Assembly (NCBI RefSeq): GCF_030160635.1
Contig: NZ_BSOS01000039.1
Location: forward strand, 1 to 64,000
Reading direction: 5' to 3'
DNA length: 64,000 nt
From: Acidocella aquatica
GTDB taxonomy: Bacteria > Pseudomonadota > Alphaproteobacteria > Acetobacterales > Acetobacteraceae
In this document: positions 61,591-64,000 of the stretch, piece after piece
Numbering within the stretch: position 1 is the stretch's first letter
Layout: every line of letters begins with the position of its first letter
Position numbers and translations under genes: made by a program
The notes under the pieces: model-generated
Database searches by the model: none
What the model saw: the letters and a program-made list of their open reading frames with translations, nothing else
What the model was told of the DNA's origin: nothing

Positions 61591-63363
61591 ATGATTGATG
61601 AGCATGCGCTGGGCGTAAGAGAAAGCCTGACCGGGCGGCGCTGGGTTTGGCGCGCCGGAGTTGCCGAGCGGGTGGGGCAGGGGCTGGCGCAAACGCTGGG
61701 GCTGCCTGAGCTGATGGGCCGCATGCTGGCGGCGCGCGGGGTGAGCGTGGGGGAGGCGCCCGATTATCTCGACCCGACATTGCGCGCGATGCTGCCTGAC
61801 CCTTCGAGCATTGTGGATATGGACATCGCCGCGGCGCGGATGGCCGATGCTGTGGTGCATGGCGAATGCGTGGGCGTGTTCGGCGATTACGACGTGGACG
61901 GGGCTTGCAGCGCCGCCATGATGGTGACGCTGCTGCGCCAACTGGGGTGCGAGGTGGTGTATCATGTGCCGGACCGCATTTTGGAAGGCTACGGGCCTAA
62001 CAGCAACGCGCTGCGCGGGATGGCCGAACGCGGCGCGCGATTGTTGATCTGCGTGGATTGCGGCACCGGCGCGCATGCCGCTTTTGCGCCGCTGCATAAC
62101 ATGGCCGATGTGCTGGTGTTTGACCACCATAAGGCGGAGGGACCACAGGCGCCGATCCGCGCCACGGTGAACCCGAACCGGCTGGATTGCAGCTCGGGCC
62201 TAACGACGCTGTGCGCGACCGCGGTGGCGTTTATTGGGTGCATCGCGCTGGTGCGTGAATTGCGCCGGCGCGGGTTTTTCAACGGGCGGGCCGAGCCGGA
62301 CCTGCGCGAAATGCTGGACCTCGTGGCGCTGGCGACGGTGTGCGATGTGATGCCGCTGACCGGGCTGAACCGCGCGTTTGTGACGCAGGGGCTGCGCGTG
62401 ATGGCCAGACGCGAGAGGCCGGGAATAGCGGCCTTGCTGGATGTGGCCAAGCTGACCGAGGCGCCGACGCCGATGAATTGCGGCTTTGCGCTGGGGCCGC
62501 GGATTAATGCCTCGGGCCGGATCGCGGAACCTGACATGGGGTTGCGGCTGCTGCTGACCCAGGACCCAGATGCCGCCGCGGCGATTGCCCAGACGTTGGA
62601 TGAGGTTAACCGCCAGCGCCAGGCCGTGGAAGCAGCAATTATCGGCGAGGCGATGGCGCAGGCGCAGGCGCAGGTGGAGGCCGGATACCCGGTGATTTTG
62701 CTGGCGCAGGAAGGCTGGCACCCCGGCGTTGTGGGGATTGTGGCTGGCCGCGTGAAAGAGAAATTCAACCGCCCGGCGCTGGTGGCGGGAATAACCGATG
62801 GGCTGGCAAAGGGCTCGGGGCGCTCGGTGCCGGGGATAGACCTTGGGGCCGCAGTGATAGAAGCGCGCCAGAATGGGCTGCTGACCACCGGCGGCGGCCA
62901 TGCGATGGCGGCGGGCTTCTCGGCCCCTCAAGGCGCGTTGGAGGCATTACACGGGTTTTTGAACGAGCGGCTGGCGAGCGCGGCCGGCATGCCAGGCGCC
63001 GAGGCGCTGACGCTGGAAGGCGTATTGGCGGTGGGGGCTGCGGATGCCAAGCTGGCGCAGATGGTGGCGCGGCTGGGGCCGTTTGGCACCGGCAATAACG
63101 AGCCGTTGTTCGTGCTGCCACGTGCGCGGGTGGTGAAGGCCGACCGGATTGGCAAGGATGGCGGCACGATCCGCGCCATGGTGGAAGGCGAGGGCGGAGG
63201 GCGGTTGAAAGTGCTTCTGTTCCGCGCCAAGGAAGGCCCGCTGGCCGAGGCTTTATCGCGCGCCGGGGCGGCGCCTTTGCATTTGGCTGGGTATTTGCGC
63301 GCGGAAACCTGGCAAGGACGTGTCTCCGCAGGATTTTTCGTCACCGACGCCGCCCCCGCTTGA
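61591..63363 (+). CDS. recJ: Single-stranded-DNA-specific exonuclease RecJ
   Basis: A 590-residue DHH-family 5'-3' exonuclease for recombination and mismatch repair. The DHH domain has VFGDYDVDGACSAAMM, LICVDCGTG and VFDHHKAEGP. The DHHA1 domain has LAQEGWHPGVVGIVAGRVKE and TTGGGHAMAAGFS, and a C-terminal OB-like domain completes the protein. ATG 61591 lies directly after GCGAGGG, an unusually tight spacing. It is followed by tRNA-Glu. Confidence 0.95.
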   Translation: MIDEHALGVRESLTGRRWVWRAGVAERVGQGLAQTLGLPELMGRMLAARGVSVGEAPDYLDPTLRAMLPDPSSIVDMDIAAARMADAVVHGECVGVFGDYDVDGACSAAMMVTLLRQLGCEVVYHVPDRILEGYGPNSNALRGMAERGARLLICVDCGTGAHAAFAPLHNMADVLVFDHHKAEGPQAPIRATVNPNRLDCSSGLTTLCATAVAFIGCIALVRELRRRGFFNGRAEPDLREMLDLVALATVCDVMPLTGLNRAFVTQGLRVMARRERPGIAALLDVAKLTEAPTPMNCGFALGPRINASGRIAEPDMGLRLLLTQDPDAAAAIAQTLDEVNRQRQAVEAAIIGEAMAQAQAQVEAGYPVILLAQEGWHPGVVGIVAGRVKEKFNRPALVAGITDGLAKGSGRSVPGIDLGAAVIEARQNGLLTTGGGHAMAAGFSAPQGALEALHGFLNERLASAAGMPGAEALTLEGVLAVGAADAKLAQMVARLGPFGTGNNEPLFVLPRARVVKADRIGKDGGTIRAMVEGEGGGRLKVLLFRAKEGPLAEALSRAGAAPLHLAGYLRAETWQGRVSAGFFVTDAAPA

Positions 63364-63399
63364 CCCGGCAGGGCGGGCGGGCTAGGTGCAGCGTGCCTC

Positions 63400-63475
63400 G
63401 TCCCGTTCGTCTAGAGGCCTAGGACGCTGCCCTCTCACGGCGGTAACAGGGGTTCGAATCCCCTACGGGACGCCA
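63400..63475 (+). tRNA. tRNA-Glu (anticodon CTC)
   Basis: The acceptor stem GTCCCGT pairs with ACGGGAC, the D-arm is TCGTCTAGAGGCCTAGGA, the anticodon arm CTGCC-CTCTCAC-GGCGG carries CTC, the T-loop is GTTCGAATC, and CCA is encoded. Its 3' half is the probable attachment site of the element whose integrase begins 73 bases downstream. Confidence 0.96.
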
Positions 63476-63548
63476 AGGCTCACAACCAATTGAAATAACA
63501 CGTTTTATTTTGCGTCGTCCCGTGCTTGTGCCACAGATGGGAAGCCAA

Positions 63549-64000
63549 ATGGCGTGTTGTTCGTTCGTCGAGAGAAGACGGAATCGGTATTATTTCCGTG
63601 CCAGAATACCTGGTGATCTCTGCCTTGCGGTGGGTCGGACACATGTTGTGGCCTCACTTGGCACAACCGATTTGCGCGTCGCGAAAATAAACTCTGCAAG
63701 ATTGTTTTTCTTACTTGCAAGTTTTTTTGAGACAATTCGTCTTAGAATGACGCACCCGCTCAACATTGATGGAGGAGATCAAAGGCAAGCAGAGATGCTG
63801 GCGTTGGGGGCGTTTGAGCTTGGTCGTCAGTTTCAGGTGTCTGTGGATCAGTTGAAGCAAGAATTCGATCTCAAGCTTAAGGAATTAGTCCGGGCGGTTC
63901 GCACGCCACCAAGTGCTGATGATAAGATATGGGAGATCCCGACCTTACCATTGAGTCCTTGGCCTGCGGGGCAACCGCAACATGCCGCACCGATGCCCTT
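63549..64000 (+). CDS. Site-specific integrase (tyrosine recombinase), 5' part only
   Basis: The frame is open from ATG 63549 to the window edge (150 codons, no stop). The first 66 residues, with RRRNRYYFRARIPGDLC, VASLGTTDLRVAK and FFETIRLRM, fit the DUF6538-type N-terminal domain of phage-like tyrosine recombinases (pattern YYFRxRIPxDL...SLGTxDLxxAK). The catalytic domain lies beyond the window. ATG 63549 follows GGGAAG; an ATG four codons earlier is possible. The DNA is clearly lower in GC than recJ. Location straight after tRNA-Glu on the same strand is the classic layout of an integrated island or prophage. Confidence 0.78.
   Translation, partial: MACCSFVERRRNRYYFRARIPGDLCLAVGRTHVVASLGTTDLRVAKINSARLFFLLASFFETIRLRMTHPLNIDGGDQRQAEMLALGAFELGRQFQVSVDQLKQEFDLKLKELVRAVRTPPSADDKIWEIPTLPLSPWPAGQPQHAAPMP

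Noticed and set aside
63505-63735. Minus-strand 76-codon frame after tRNA-Glu
   Set aside because: It lies opposite the integrase N-terminus, whose family pattern is recognisable, and it has no ribosome site or known motif.

Overview
The window is a high-GC, gene-dense stretch of an alphaproteobacterial chromosome. The best guess is an acid-tolerant Acetobacteraceae-like member of the Rhodospirillales. This is inferred from the alphaproteobacterial NDUFS4-type complex I subunit, the DUF3297 protein, the UbiH- and Coq7-type ubiquinone enzymes, the order dnaQ-coaE-aroE, and the adjacent argD-argF and dnaK-dnaJ pairs. No rRNA gene or species marker is present, so the genus is not established.

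Layout. 0-11 kb: tRNA-Leu, a class A penicillin-binding protein, a minus-strand ubiH/GT87/osmC operon, two amtB ammonium transporters each behind its own sigma-54 promoter, and ftsK. 11-16.7 kb: a Crp/Fnr-family regulator of FixK type, an intergenic region packed with palindromes, a cupin, a GST, an intracellular PHB depolymerase, and a D,D-carboxypeptidase. 16.8-26.3 kb: lepB-rnc-era, running into a membrane glycosylation cluster (tandem paralogous membrane proteins, GT87, a large membrane protein, a GtrB-like GT2 and a methyltransferase). 26.3-33.2 kb: a nitrilase-family amidase, nadK, a secreted orphan, two coupled 2OG-Fe(II) oxygenases opposite a PilZ protein, a GT39-type protein, a DUF192 protein, two tRNAs and the NDUFS4-like gene.

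33.3-45.5 kb is the most interesting part. A divergent Hsp20 gene faces a run encoding an ArcD-type antiporter, an ornithine decarboxylase, ArcA, ArcB, ArcC, a CBS-pair protein, an FtsH protease and an APH/P-loop kinase fusion. Together ArcABC and the decarboxylase would turn arginine into putrescine, CO2 and ammonia with a gain of ATP, and would consume protons. Perfect FNR/FixK boxes (TTGAT-N4-ATCAA) lie between hsp20 and the antiporter and again directly before the CBS-FtsH-kinase segment. A third lies before the oxygenase/PilZ pair. The FixK-like protein at 11.1 kb has the matching recognition helix. I read this as an oxygen-limitation and acid-survival programme.

45.6-63.4 kb is housekeeping: a papain-like hydrolase, a deoxyribosyltransferase-like protein, an XRE-shikimate-kinase fusion regulator, hslVU, dsbB, coq7, dnaQ-coaE-aroE, another GT87 protein, argD-argF, a pterin dehydratase, dnaK, dnaJ, a lipoprotein, a TonB-like protein and recJ. 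The right edge holds tRNA-Glu(CTC) followed at once by the 5' part of a tyrosine-recombinase integrase, so an integrated element very probably begins there.

Across the whole window: (i) the + strand changes from C-rich to G-rich around 33-36 kb whatever the gene orientation, the sign expected at a replication origin; (ii) five copies of a palindromic element of about 50-70 bp occur only between genes.
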